From Dermatemys mawii (lineage: Eukaryota; Chordata; Testudines; Dermatemydidae): DNA of 64,000 bases. The stretch is from contig ML677328.1 of NCBI GenBank assembly GCA_007922305.1, positions 8,020,540 through 8,084,539 of the forward strand, written 5' to 3'. The notes under the pieces were generated by a model. That model did no database searches. It was given only the letters and a program-made list of their open reading frames with translations, and was not told the DNA's origin. Below, piece by piece: positions 1 through 12,869 of the stretch. Position 1 is the first letter of the stretch. Each line of letters begins with the position of its first letter. The translations under genes and the position numbers were made by a program.

Positions 1-599
1 GTAAGAAAAGGAGAACCTAATTTTTGAGCATTCCATTTTCTTTTAACTGATGCCAGGCAATCTCAGATATCTACAGTTCTCTCTCGTGTGGTACAGACAG
101 AAAATCTCTTTTCCAACATTTCTGAGAAATTATCTGAACTACCCTTAGAGGCTAATAATTACTAAAAGTTGTGCTAGTGGCCAAACACCCTCATTTATCT
201 TGATTAAATCCTTTAGAGATTGTGACACAATCTGAACTGTGTATCACACAGTGTCTGTGTCAGGCCACCATTAAACAAGTAATTGATTTAGCCTTTCCCC
301 CTATTTTGATAAAATTATTTTTCCTTAACCAAATTTACGTAAATGTTCTGCAAAGCAGTGGACTATTAGCTCCTTCCCTACTACACGTCCCTTTTCCAGG
401 CCAGATAAGGGGAAAGGTCCTGAATGAGATGTGGTCTGGCTCTGGGAGTCGGAGCCACAGAGCAGCAGGGAGCTGGAGAGAGATTCCTGAGATAGGCTGT
501 GATTGCCAGATAATACATCTGGGTGCAGGTCTGTTTATGGGGGAACATCAGCAGCTGAGCAGTGCATCAGTGCAGAGAGGCCCAGTAAGAGACACTAAA

Positions 600-723
600 T
601 TAGCGTGACCAGATGTCCTGATTTGATAGGGACAGTCCCAATATTTGGGGCATTTTCTTATATAGGCTCCTATTATAATCCACCCTCATCCTGATTTTTC
701 ACACTTGCTATCTGGTCACCCTA
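600..723. mobile_element. Short palindromic MITE (GTGACCAGA termini)
   Basis: The ends are inverted repeats: GCGTGACCAGAT on the left and ATCTGGTCACCCT on the right, around an AT-rich core with 'tatataggctcctatt'. A second copy with the same core is at 44961. The flanks show a near-perfect 8-bp duplication, acactaaa (592-599) and acactaac (723-730), compatible with hAT-type integration. This is an abundant turtle non-autonomous element by recalled pattern; the superfamily is uncertain. Confidence 0.7.
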
Positions 724-1224
724 CACTAACTGAACTTGGCTTAGGAGCCTGCAAGGGCTTATTTGCAGAAACAGAAACTGGGGTGGTGAAGCACTAGGAC
801 TGGAGAGCCCTGACTCTTGATCCAACTGCCCATAGATGCAAACAACTGCTATTGCTCACTTGAACTGTAACTGTTTAAGCCTCTGTACCTAGGTTATTTG
901 CAAGCTCTCTCTTTCCTGACAACCCTAGTAAAATAATCCTTCATTTAGCCATGTGTCTGGGTTAGCACTAACAAGCCCTAGCTGCTAGTGCACACACAGT
1001 GCTGGTCACTGAGGTGCAGTACACCTGACATGTTACTGCCACTGTAAGGGGTTGGTGTACTGGGCAGCCACAATAATTACAAAGCAAAGAGCCAAGGTAC
1101 ACGATACTGCATTCTGCATCCTGATGACATGTCTAAAGATTTTTTTCCTTTAATACCAAAGATAATTGTACTTATGCTTCACAAAGTGATAGTGCTAGTT
1201 AACTGGTTACTAGGTTCTTATCCT

Positions 1225-1305
1225 CACATTCTCGAGGGCCTGTGTTACACAGGAGATCAGACTAGATCGTAACCAGGTGCTTTCAGATCTTAAAAATCTA
1301 TTTAA
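1225..1305 (+). mobile_element. CR1 LINE 3'-end relic
   Basis: The order 'gggcctgtgttacacagga', 'gatcagactagat' and 'cttaaaaatcta' matches the terminal segment of one CR1 subfamily, which normally ends in a short tandem near AATCTATG. Only the last ~80 bp remain, diverged, with no coding sequence. Orientation is plus, opposite to GRID2. Confidence 0.6.
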
Positions 1306-2549
1306 AAAAATAAAGTGCATAAGCAGTTCCATTGCTAGATCAGAGATACTGTCCTGACAATTTTGCTGCTGAAGGCCAAATATATATCTCTCCACATGGC
1401 ACAGAAGCAAAAGTGTGCAAATTCCCTTGATGCATTTCATGCCAAACTCCTTGGCTGTACGCAGTATGGTTTTACATAGGAGAACAGTTATCTGATTTGT
1501 ACTTAGAGTCTATGTAAAAAGTAGATTAAGTAACTACTAAAGGATCATTTGACAAAGAACAGCCAGACAAATAAGCAATTTAACTATATTCTCTGAGTGC
1601 TTTGGCTCAAAATTCAGCTTGTGCTAAGAAAAATATAATTTGACAGCACAAATGTCGAGAATAAAAGGGGACAAAAGACTCCACAAAATGGAAATATTTC
1701 CATTAATGTGTATGTATTATATAGTTTTAATTTCACTACAAACAGCTCAATATTTAAACATTCCCCTGCATTGCTGGAAACTAAAGGACAAGGGAGTAGA
1801 CTGTCTTGCCTAGAGGTCACAGTTGGGCTTGTGTCCACAAGTCAAGGACAGCCACAGTGTCGGAGTCAGCAAGCAAGGATCAGAGTAATTGCTCAAGCCA
1901 AGATCGATAGGTGAGAGTCAGGCCAGGGATGGGGACTGGAGATCAGAGATCAACCACCAGGCTGGCATCAGGATGGAGAGTCACAGTTAAGATGGGAGTC
2001 AGAGAATGGGGATCAGAAAGCAAGATCAGACACAGCAAACCACAAGTCTTCATGACTGCACAGACACCTTCCTGGTGCACCCTCCAGGTTAAACAGGAAA
2101 CACAGGCCAAATCAGAAGGCTACAGGGTGCTGTCACTCCAGACCCTTTGGGCAATACTTCCTGCAGTGCCTAATCTCCACAGCATTCCTTGGCTATGGCT
2201 CCTCAGTGTCCAAGTGGCAATGTGGGAACATCAACTATCGCAAGCTCTTTAAACAAGGGTTCTAGGCCTGTGGAGCCTCAGAAACTCAGATACAAGGCAT
2301 TGTACTGCTGCATATAAATCTAGAAAATGAAACTAACTAAAAACAAATGGAACAGTCATTCAAGCTGAGTGAAATGCAAAAAGGCACAAACAGTAGAAAT
2401 AAGAGGTAAATCCTCAGACTATTGAAATCAGGTTAATGCCCTTAAGAGTTGATTGATCTATGCCAGTTTACTCTGGCTAGGTTTTTTTGTTTGTTTTTTT
2501 TAAATTTTAATACTTAATACTAGTAGCACAACTAAGGATATTGTAATTA

Positions 2550-3236
2550 GAACTGGGTAAAGATTTTCCTACAAATAGCTTTGTCCCAAATTTTTTTGAT
2601 AAACAATTTGTAGAACAGTTTCAGCTGAAAAATATTTTGAAAGTCACAGTGTTTAGTTTCAATATTTTCAAAATACAAAACGTTTTGACTTTTCATTTTG
2701 AGGTTATGAACATGCCCCATCATTTGCACTACAGGGGTCTGAATAGTAGTATGCAAAGAGCTGCTCTCTAACTCCCCCATTTTAATGATGTGGGTGCAAA
2801 CTAAACGTTTCCTACTTTGCATTAATATAATTCTGATTGAAGAGGACTATGTTCAGGTAAACTAGGAATCTTTTCGTTTGCAATCTCAGTATCCATATGG
2901 GGCAGTTACAGCGCAGCCTTGAGGGCACTTCTGTTCACACTCTGTAGTTTGTACTGTGGGGTAGCGTCGACATGCCTGATATTTCATCTTGAAATCTGGA
3001 TTTTTTAAGCACAAAAAATAATATAGCCAAAATTAAACTAAAATCAACTATGGTTTTGGGTCAAATGAAACATTTTGGATTCAATGAAACATTTTGGTGA
3101 ACCTAGAAAAAAAGTTTTAGAAGGTTTTTGTTTTTCTTGTCAAAACTGGAATATTTCTGGTTCCGGTCGAAATAGAATTTGAAGGGATTTATAGGTTTGG
3201 TCACCAAACTGAAAAATCAGTTATTCAACTCAGCTC
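2550..3236. mobile_element. Harbinger-like AT-rich non-autonomous element
   Basis: Left end GAACTGGGTAAAGATTTT and the reverse complement of the right end, GAGCTGAGTTGAATAAC, form imperfect terminal inverted repeats. Both sides are flanked by TTA (2547-2549 and 3237-3239), the duplication typical of PIF/Harbinger. The 687-bp interior is full of TTTTGAAA/TTTCA motifs in both orientations and has no transposase. Confidence 0.65.
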
Positions 3237-3384
3237 TTAAGCTATACCTCTTAAGCAGGTTAGGTTAGTCTGTCTAATATCACCCCTCCCCCCATCACCA
3301 CCTGTGGTTTGCTCCTTCTATCCCACACATCCCAGTCACTTCAGACAGGGCAACATTTTTTCCTCCACAGACACTAAACGATAT

Positions 3385-3490
3385 TATGTAATTATTGGTA
3401 TTAATATAGCAACTGAAGGTCCTAATCATAGACCAGAACCCCATTTTGCAAGGTGCTCTACAAACAGAACAAGACAATACCTGCTCCTAG
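3385..3490. repeat. L2/L3-like ancient interspersed repeat
   Basis: 'tattattggtattaatatag', 'ccccattttgcaaggtgct' and 'ctacaaacagaacaagacaa' match an old amniote repeat whose consensus runs through a 'ccccattgtgctaggcgctg' type segment. It is diverged, about 100 bp, with no coding content. Confidence 0.45.
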
Positions 3491-4893
3491 GCAATTGTAA
3501 TCCATTACTGCAATCTTGCTGCCACTGAAAGCAACAGGAGCTTTACCTTTCTTTCTATAGAGGCAGAAATAGGATGATGATTTTTATGTTTAAGGTAATG
3601 GACCAAATATCTCCTGATGCATTGCTGACTGTTCCTAGAGAGCATGCTCAGTGTGCTTTTGTATATAGCATCACCATGAGGGCAGATCAGCTTTCAGTAT
3701 TTTTTGTTTGCACTTGACTGTAGTGAGGGACAGTGATACCAAAGCTCCAAATACATTATGAATTGCAAATTATTTTTAATTTCATGGCAGTTGACATTAA
3801 GCTTAATGAGGCTGGGCAGGCCTCAAAACAATTTTAAACAACAAGTAATCCTACCAGTTCACTTGACTCATCTTTGCTGCTTTATTTATTTAAAGAAAAT
3901 CTTTCTAGAGCATTTCAATGCTCCAGTGCATTACTGCTGTCAGTGCAGACCAATAAATAAATAGCATTATAGAAAGCTTTTAAAATTTTCAGCAGAGGAT
4001 TAGGGATACAGCAGATCAGGAATGAGTCAATACCTCAAGTCCAGGTTAATTAGAGAAGTCTAGTAACTCACACAATATATCAGGGAAACATAGCATGGAA
4101 AGACCTCACTAGCAAACATTGCATTTAAATATACACTACCATTTGAGGCAAGTAGAAAAAAAAAATCAGTGGCTTTTTAACCTGTACTGTCCTATACAAA
4201 TACTGCCAATCTACATTCAAACATTTGTTTAGCGACTCTTGATCAATTATAAATGTATTGTGCTAGTTCAGTTTATTAAAGTTACATTAATAGCTCAGTT
4301 ATGGAGGACAGAACTAGAGTTAAAAATGCACTCATTAGTAAATTAGTGCCAATATACAGATCTGCCAAAAATGTAACAAGCTTTCAGCTAAACTGAAGTA
4401 ACCTCAAATGATTTGTTTTCCATTCTATAATTATTTATCAGAGTACAGTTCTTTCAAGGATGCAACTGATGCAAATAATTTAGGGATGGACTAAAAAAAT
4501 CTCAAGATGTACTGGAAAGAATAAACCAATCAAATGCATATTCTGCATATGTATAGTTTATGGATGACTGAAAACATCCTCAGTAACCTACAGTTCACAG
4601 AATGCATCATGTAACATACTATAATATTGCAAAATAAAATGGAAACACCTGCTATAAAACATGATCCAAAAAGCTTATGAGCAGATAAAAATTAGAACAC
4701 TAGAAAATAAGTGACAATTAGAACTCAGACCCTTCAGAACTTGGTCCTCAGCATTAAGTTTCCAAATGATGTCATTATCTTCCTTCCTTTCAGGGAATAC
4801 TTACCTCCTCCCACTATATCTCATGCAACCCTGTTACTAGAGATCACTGATCAAACTTTTGAAGACCTATTAATCTCAAATACTTGTACAAGG

Positions 4894-4930
4894 TCTGATC
4901 CAAAGCCCACATAAGTCAATGGAAGCCTTT
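4894..4930. repeat. Dispersed 'CTGATCCAAAGCCC...AGTCAATGGAAG' motif
   Basis: 'ctgatccaaagcccacataa' followed by 'gtcaatggaagcc' is one half of a self-complementary repeat seen repeatedly in this window (for example 8496-8564, 21612-21682, 35430-35504). The intact form reads AAGTCAATGG out to a CCATTGACTT arm. Confidence 0.5.
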
Positions 4931-5365
4931 TCGTTATCTTTAAGTGAGTGTTGCAGCTCACCCATTTTGAGGGATTAGGGTCCCAATCTAGCAAAACACT
5001 TGGGTACTAAATTCTAAATATTAAGCATGTGAGTAATCACACGGACTTCAAACACATACTTCAAAGCTTCACTGTATTTGGGGGCCTACATTATAACCAA
5101 CTACAGAACCATTAAAGAAAAGATGGAGTCAGGGTTCCCCCTCCTCTTTACACATTTGCATGTGTGATCTTTATGTTGAAAGGTTCCCAATTAATACCAA
5201 GTTGTTTAAGATAAGGGTGCAATAAATCCAACTTAGTTTTCAGATTCAAGCCTCTACATCAGTCACAGGAAATTTAATAAAGGATCACTCAGTGAGACTT
5301 TGAATGGTAAAAACAAAAATTTAAAAGAAAAATGGATTAAGGAAACAGGGATGCAACTACAACTT

Positions 5366-6290
5366 ATAGACTCAGACTTTAAGGTCAGAAGGGACCATCA
5401 GGCCACAGACTCTCACTCTTGCAATAAACTTCTCACCTATGTCTGAGCTATTGAAGTCCACCTATCAGGGTTTAAAGACTTCAAGGTGCCGAGAATTCTC
5501 CAGCAAGTGACCCGTGCCCGACACTGAAGAGGAAGCTGAAAAGCCTCCAGGGCCTCTGCCAATTTGCCCTGGAGGAAAATTCCTTCCTGACCCCAAATAT
5601 GGCAATCAGCTGAACCCTGAGCATGTGGGCAACACCAACCAGCCAGACACCCAGGAAAGAATTCTCTGTAGTAACTTAGATCCCATCCCATCTAACATCC
5701 CATCACAGGCCACCGGGCCCATCTACCATGAATAGTCAAGGATCAAATAATTGCCAAAATTATGTTATCCCATCACACCATCTCCTCCATAAACTTATCA
5801 ATCTTAATCTTGAAGCCAGACATGTCTTTTGCCGCCACTGCTCCCCTTGGAAGGCTGTTCCAGAACTTCACTCCTCTGATAGTTAGAAACCTTAGTCTAA
5901 TTTCAAGTCTAAACTTCCTGATGGCCATTTTATATCCATTTGCTCTTGTGTCCACATTGGTACTGAGCTTAAATAATTCCTCTCGCTCCATGGTATTTAT
6001 CCCTCTGATATATTTATAGAGAGCAATCATATCTCCCTTCAGCCTTCTTTTGGTTAGGCTAAACAAGCCAAGCTCCTTGAGTCTCCTTTCATAACACAAG
6101 TAACAAAGAGTCCTCTGGCACCTTAAAGACTTTAAGGTGCCACAGGACTCTTTGTTACTTCTGCAATCCCAGACTAACACGGCTACCCCTCCGATTTTTT
6201 CATAACACAGGTTTTCCAGTCCTCAGATCATCCTAGTAGCCCTTCTCCATACCTGTTCCAGTTTGAATTCATCCTTCTTAAACATGGAAG
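5366..6290 (-). pseudogene. CR1 LINE, 5'-truncated, C-terminal reverse transcriptase remnant
   Basis: On the minus strand the translation of about 6098-5773 contains the CR1 C-terminal pattern: RRLKELGLFSLTKRRLKGD, ALYKYIRG, then FWNSLPRGAVAAKD and FKIKIDKFMEE. Beyond the stop come the untranslated tail (for example complement of 'ctggaggaaaattccttcct') and a 3' end at about 5366, complement of 'ctttaaggtcagaagggacc'. The 5' side breaks off near 6290, the usual truncation by incomplete reverse transcription. It is interrupted by a separate insertion at 6099-6197. No endonuclease or catalytic polymerase domain remains, so the copy is dead. Confidence 0.88.
6099..6197. mobile_element. 99-bp fold-back insertion inside the CR1
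   Basis: The insertion is flanked by a perfect 12-bp duplication, tttcataacaca (6087-6098 and 6198-6209). Its first 30 bases (6099-6128) and bases 6130-6159 are reverse complements at 29 of 30 positions with a one-base loop. The rest ends in 'cagactaacacggctacccc', a hallmark of the element also present reversed at 34436-34555. It looks like a 5'-truncated retroposed copy whose leading part was duplicated in inverted orientation. Confidence 0.8.
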
Positions 6291-6299
6291 TAGATAATT

Positions 6300-8490
6300 C
6301 TACAATTATAGGAGGTGAAATATTGTTTGGATGAGTGATCAGTCCACTGACAGTTAAGTACAGCCTTCTGATCTAGAACCTACCTGAAACCTTTTGATGT
6401 TAATATGAGCTCTCCAGCAATTTAGCAATGCTACTCTTTTTATAAACCATTATAATACTAATTAACATTAAACCGGCTTTTACCATAATTATATTTCTTC
6501 TGCTTCCCTTATTGACTCCTTAAGTTACATATTATTTAACTTAACATCTGCATCAATATAGATAACATTTTAATAAAAGGTTTCAATAGTCTCAAAACAC
6601 ACACTTATTAAAAACCTTGCTCAAACTAGTTATATTCAAAATGTAGCAGCAATATAACCCTGGGTCATGTCCTTGCTAACTTTGAATTTCTTACTGTCTC
6701 CAAGTTTATTTCTAAATTTCTTCCCTTAGCAACTCTAATTTCCCATACACCTTTACACGTAGGTTTGAGGGGCCTAAATTGCCTCGCTTCTACTTATTTC
6801 TTAATCTAATCAGTTCTATAAGCTACAGAGAGAGGAGGGTACTTAGACTTGGGTCCAAGCACAGAGAAGTACTTGGGGCTATGGAAAAGGTAGAAAAAAA
6901 TACTTTCCCCAGGTTGATTATATGCTGCATAATGAATCTATGGCCACAAGAAATCAGAGCCAAAAAGAGTTCAATAATCCTTTTAGGAATCTCAAGTATG
7001 GACAAAATTTCCAACCACACATGCTAGATTTGTGGAGTGGAAGTCTGAGTCGAAATTTGAATTTGAACTGAGATCCAAAGATTCCTCAAGGGTGGTAACA
7101 GAGGTATCAAATTTAGAGAGCCAGTTTGGACACACATCTAGTTACATGCTACATTCAGCCTCAAAATTTGGAGGCATAGACTGATCAGGCCTGCAGTGAT
7201 CAAGAAGGAATTTTTAGAACATTTCAAACTGTAGACTATAGATCACATATGAAGAGTTGGCTAATGACAGAGGGTGCTTTCTTCTTACTTTACTGCAGTT
7301 AAGCTACTTGAAATATGTAATATCCATTTCCATGGAAGCATTTGCTGTGGTTGCCACATGGTTGTTATGCTTCTATCAGAGGTTACCTTGTGGTAAAATT
7401 CTTATCCTGTTCACAATCTCTGTATCAAAATCTAATCAAGAGGGCTTGAGAACCTCCAAACGTACCGCACAACTATGAAGTTACATTATGGTTTCACCTT
7501 TTTCTAAATCAGACATATAAACTTTTGCTGGAGGCAGGTTGTCTGACTAGCTGGACCAAACATAAGAAGCCCTAGGACTATATTGCAGGGACTTATATGC
7601 AGACATTATTTCCTCATGATTCTGTGTAGAAAATTTTACAGCTTTAGAAGAGATCTAAATATCCCAAACCGCATTTTGAATGTATTTAAATTGATGTTAG
7701 CAATTATGGTTTCAATACTGACAGCCCTGGAGAAAGGGGGCTTAATAGGGATAAAAAGAGGGGTAGTGGCATTGTAATATTCTCCACAGTGCCCCATGAC
7801 AATGTACGTCCTAATGTAAACCTGGTTTGGAACATGTTGCGTGAAGTGTAATTTAGTCTCCATCCCTATTCATATCTTCTTATCAAGGCAAAGGTGCCAA
7901 ATCAATGCCAATTTTTGTGGGAGTGAAATGGACACTTGTCTTCTAGGAAGAAGATAAAGACCAAGCAACAGCCATTAAAAAACAGAAGCTCAGTTCTGGT
8001 AAGTGACTCAAAAGAGAAATGCACTGTACAACCTGGAATATGTCCACAACCTGGACATACTTCCCCCCATTTCACCTGCCAGGAATGGGGAGAGAAGGGG
8101 AGAATTAAGTAATGAACTTTCTGGTGTTACCACACTTCTTAAAGCAAATGCATTATGTATGTGTGACCATGAATTTTCCTTATCTCACCCGTGTTCACCT
8201 TATGCACTACACAGACCTATGGGCACCCTTAACAGAGGACATTTATCAACTTTTGTATTTGCCACTCTTCTTTAAAGCGTTGTAAAATAAAGTGTACTGT
8301 CAACAATTTTGTTTTAATAAGAATGAACAAAAAGACTTCCTTCGAAAAGGTGGTGGCAGGGAAGGAGAGGGAGGTCCTTTCACTGCAGAGCTAGACAGCA
8401 TTTCTCATTCCAAGTATATGGCATGCACTCAATACTGCATAACAGATAATTACTGTGATGCAGTGAATGTCAATTTTTAATGGTGCTCAC
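6300..8490. other. Intron sequence without recognised features
   Basis: AT-rich DNA with no recognisable exon, repeat family or RNA gene. All open frames are 82 codons or shorter and lack protein-like composition. Confidence 0.6.
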
Positions 8491-8495
8491 TACAG

Positions 8496-8564
8496 GCCTG
8501 ATGCACAGCCCATGGAATTCAATTAACATCTCCCCATTGACCTCAATGAGCTTTGGATCAGATG
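8496..8564. repeat. Self-complementary dispersed repeat (full copy)
   Basis: This is the most complete copy of the AAGTCAATGG-type repeat here: 'ggcctgatgcacagcccatg' opens it, and 'cattgacctcaatgagcttt' with 'ggatcagatg' closes it. The two ends are approximate reverse complements, so the RNA could fold into one long hairpin. Family name not known to me. Confidence 0.6.
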
Positions 8565-8889
8565 TTATATAGGTGTTACATTTTGACATCCGTGTCCTTA
8601 TTGGGTTTGCCGGGCACCAGCAATGGTACAACTTGTCCTTGTCAGCCTTAAGCATTGTCACATTCTATGCCTTCCATCATATTATTGTTCTTGTTTTGCC
8701 AGGCATCAAACAGGTATGATGAGATGCAGGCAGTAATGTAACACCAAAGCTATAAGTTAGAGGCAAGACTTTCTGCAACAAACAATTACACTTTCAACAT
8801 TTATGCAGGTGGCCAATGCAAGTCTAGTTTGAGTTAGAATGCAAATGCAATGAAACTGGCATCTCTCTCTAAATGTAAGTAAAGTGTCT

Positions 8890-8980
8890 GATATTTTCAA
8901 AAATACCTAAGTGACTTAGGAGCCTCAGCCCAGTTGAATGTCAATGGATTTGCGCTCCTAATTGACTTCAGTAGTTTTAT
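8890..8980. repeat. 'CTAAGTGACTTAGGAGCC' palindromic repeat
   Basis: 'ttttcaaaaatacctaagtg' and 'acttaggagcctcag' followed by an AAT-GTCAATGG / ATTGACTTCAGT pair is a short palindromic repeat. A related copy occurs at 25675-25795. No coding capacity. Confidence 0.55.
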
Positions 8981-9184
8981 TTTTACCCATCAGCACCACC
9001 AATGGGCACCAAGCATGCAGGCAGACAGAGAAGAATGTATATGGAGAGCATCAAGATTTTTTAAATTGGACTTAAAAGGTATTTTATTCCATACAGCACA
9101 AATCTCTACCTATGGGAAAGCTAGACCATGTCCTCTATCACTTAACTTAAAAATAAAATAGGACATGACTTCTCTAGCACTTTT

Positions 9185-9335
9185 TCTCTCTTCATCTCAA
9201 AGCACTGAACAAAAGTGGGTAAGCATTATCCTCATTTAATAAAGTAAACTGAGGCACAGATTACAGGACTGGGATTGAGGTCTACTAACTCCCTATCCAG
9301 TGCTCCATCCACAGCAATGTGCTGCTTCCTATCAG
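9185..9335. repeat. MIR-like SINE relic
   Basis: 'attatcctcatttaataaag' and 'aaactgaggcacaga', then 'actgggattgaggtctac' and 'tatccagtgctccatccac', follow the MIR core and tail order with an internal deletion. The tRNA-derived head cannot be recognised. Confidence 0.6.
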
Positions 9336-9339
9336 AGCA

Positions 9340-12300
9340 AAGTGAACAATATTACTGTTCACAGCTCCATCATGGTGCAGATTAACCAGGACCAATCAAA
9401 AAAGACTTCATAATGAAATCTGTACCTTCATTTGAGTCTGCATGGTAGATTTGGTGGGGGGTGCACAGGATAGCAGAAGAAAAAAGGTTCTGCAAAACCA
9501 CCAATTATTGTTTGGTACATTGAGTATTAGCCTTAGCAATCTAACTTATTAAAAACAGTTAATGATTTAAAAGTAATGAAGAAATAAAAACGATTGAATT
9601 CTTTAAATCTGCATGAAAGAGTCCAAGAGGAATTATCTAATGATTTTCACTGCATATTTTATAAGATGTGTGATATTTTATTCATGGGTAAAAGCAAACA
9701 CAACAATTAGGAATAATTAGCATTTTTGCACAGTGTTATCTAATAGTTTAAAATACACATACAGTTCTTCATTTAAATTCTGTGCCTTTACAATTTTTCC
9801 CCTCTGATTTAGACCTTTTCCACTTAAAGCAACTGCTGCAGAATTCCTGCATGAAGAGGATCTTGCAGCGTACTGGGAGCTCTTAACTTTGATATCTTAT
9901 TTCTCCTCCTCCCTTCATTTTTCACTCATTTTCCTCTTCAATTTCCTCTTGATCATGCCTTGTCAGATAAACCTAGAATAAACTTTCAGGAAACTTCTGT
10001 ATTTCATCTTCTTCCACCATATTTCCCTGTCAACAAAAGTATTGTGTGCAATGAAAGCTACTTGAAATCTAAACTGTCTCCTGCAAAAAATCTTATTGCA
10101 CTCAGTTTACAATTGCCTAGAACTACAGTATTTACTTTTATATAGGAAGATTTTGGTATAATTTTAGTAGTATGCATACACACTGTACACTGGGTTATCT
10201 TTGCTTAAATGGAAGTGTTATCCTTTTTTTGAGTGTTCCTACAATTCACACTCTACTTTCTATATCATGCCAGCTTCTGTTCCAAAGCAAGTATGAGTCT
10301 CAAAAACCACTACCAATGTTGAACAAAAATAGATACAATTTCCCCCTTTCAGCATCACAAAATGACGCAATATTGCCACAATTCCAAGTCCCACCTCTTA
10401 CCAGAATTCATATTCAGCACCTGAATTTTTCTCTGTCATTATCAACCTAAAATGCTATTCTGGGTCATTTAGTATTTAGACAGGAAAGTAATAACTGTCC
10501 AAGTTATATGCACCACTATTAATTAATTGTGGTATCTCCCCCTCCACACTACTGATCTAGAGCTAGTAGATTTATTAAATAAAAACTGACACGTACTGAG
10601 AGAATATCACAGGGGAGAGCTTTGGTGATATGTATGCAAGGGAGCATTTTGAAAGCTGAAAAGGGGAGATGAGAACGGAGGTCATTTCCTCTCTCCCTCT
10701 TCATTCAAGTTATCACCTTTTCAGATTAAAAACCATTACACCTTTATCATAACAAGCAGGATGGAACACAACTTTTTCTTATGTGCACCCTCTAGGTTAG
10801 TCTACTCTAGGATGCTGAAAACTGAACAACAGTTTTCATATTTCATTGATTACTTCAGTCCTACCTCTACTGGTGGGCTTGGCCACTAGCATAATGTAAT
10901 TGTTTCAACACTTTTCAGAAATGACTTGCTAGACTTTCCACATTCTACCTGGTCCCTATAATGCTTTCTCCACCACTGTAACAGCTTGAACCAATCTATG
11001 TTAGCAGCCAAGTCATATGCAGCATTAGTGAAGACTATGAAGAGCCATTTTAGTAACTGTGGCCTGCAATGGGTGCTTTCCTAGTTGTGGATGGACTTTA
11101 CAAGGGGGAGGAGGGGTCGAGATAGCTTTAGGACTAAAAGGCAACACAATAGGGCGGTCAGGATGCCAACATGCAAGAATCTGACAGGAGAATATTCCTT
11201 GAAGTGCGTATGGACTTGGAAGTATCTTACTAGTTTCACTAGCTCAGATGGAGCATCAGCTCCTTCTAATGTCCAAAACTTCAACCGGTTCAAAAAACCC
11301 CAAAAGAAACCCACAGACAGACAATGACATTCTAGTCTTCAAAGGCACTTTGAAACTAACTTTATTGAACTCTGGCCTGGGTATGCCAAATGCCATCAGG
11401 CAATTGAACACTTTCCATATATCAGTGCTAGTTCATCTGTAGACCTTATTAACATGATGTAAGTGAATTTTCTGGGTTTAGACATTTTTTCCTGTTTCCA
11501 TTTAATTGAATAAGTCTATAGCCCAAAAATCCATCAGGAATGTTTCAGACATTGCTCCTGCCCTCAGTTTACAACACTGAAAAAGCATAACATTTCTGGT
11601 GTGTTAGTGTATAAACATTATAAAATTTTAGTATTTTATATTTTAGGTTAAGTTGTGTTTTGGCAAATTTTAACATAAAAACCAGAAACCATTAGAACCC
11701 ATACTGAGATAAATTTTGTCTGTCTTAAAACATTTTGCCAATGCTATTGTTACAAAAAATAATTTGCTACAATAAGGTAAAACTGAACACACACTATTGA
11801 ACTGATGAACAGAACAAATAGCCATAAGAGGCTTACTAGTAAACACATTTTTAAAAGCCTCTCAATAAATTCTACAAGCTGTCACAGAAAATAGTGTAAA
11901 TTCAAGCCTTTTACTGGGGAGTAACCCAATAGCTTAAAAAAAAGTTACCTCTTGCCAATACCACAGGCTTTATAGGGTAAGGGAGGGGAAGAGAATCATA
12001 ATTAATACCTTTGTTCATTAAGTTAAACAAACCTCAGTCGGTATATTTACACAGAAATCTTCTCAGTTATAAAAGAGATCCCTATCACACACACAATGTA
12101 TTTTCAGAGATAGTACTATGAGAATAAGACTCTGCATCTATAACTAATCATTCGAAAGCATGCATACATAGTATCAACGATTGACATTAGACATTTGTTC
12201 AAAAGCCATTTGAAATAGGATGCTTGTTTGTTCAACTGTATACAGTATGAAGACCCTGAAGTAACTTAAGCAGCCACTAAAACACTAAAAGCAGTCACAC

Positions 12301-12835
12301 AAGTCTTTTGAGTAAATCATACTCCGTCAGCTATGAGTCTGATCCAAAGCCCTGATCAGGCCCTACATGATTGCAAAGAAACACTTCAGAAAGCAGTGAC
12401 ACCTAATGGCAAACGTGTCCTTAAAAGACAACAATAAGCCATAATCTATGCCACAGAATATTTTCCCTTTTAGGACTAGTTCAATTAGCATTAAAAATAC
12501 ATTATAGGAACCCAAAAGGGCGTAACAGTGCTAAGCTCTTGGAAGAGAATTTCAACAATAATGCATAAGACATTAAGTATACAGTGTACAATATATTTTG
12601 GATACTCAGATATTAATAAAACATACTAGCTGCTAAACATATGCTATGCTATGTACTTCATGACTTCATAGCATTGTTAAAAAAAGCTGCCATGGCAAAT
12701 TATAGTGAAGTATAGAACAGAAAACTGAAGGCTTTTTTGGTCTAATGAAATACTCATTTTTCCTATTATCATATGCTTGTTTATTTCCTTTAGCATAAAC
12801 AGATTTTCACAAATATGAAATATTTGAGACTACAA
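9340..12835. other. Intron sequence without recognised features
   Basis: AT-rich. Only a partial AAGCCCTGATC-type repeat half (about 12334-12358) stands out. Open frames are at most 92 codons and show no recognisable domain. Confidence 0.55.
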
Positions 12836-12838
12836 TAT

Positions 12839-12869
12839 TAATGAGTTATTAATGTACAATAACTCATTA
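12839..12869. repeat. Perfect 12-bp inverted repeat (hairpin)
   Basis: Arms taatgagttatt (12839-12850) and aataactcatta (12858-12869) are perfect complements around a 7-base loop, aatgtac. The hairpin sits alone in AT-rich intron sequence, with no terminal-repeat element visible around it. Confidence 0.85.

Noticed and set aside
1800..2260. GATCAGAG/GAGTCAG-rich block as an LTR or minisatellite
   Set aside because: The motif recurs irregularly with no fixed period and no element ends could be found.
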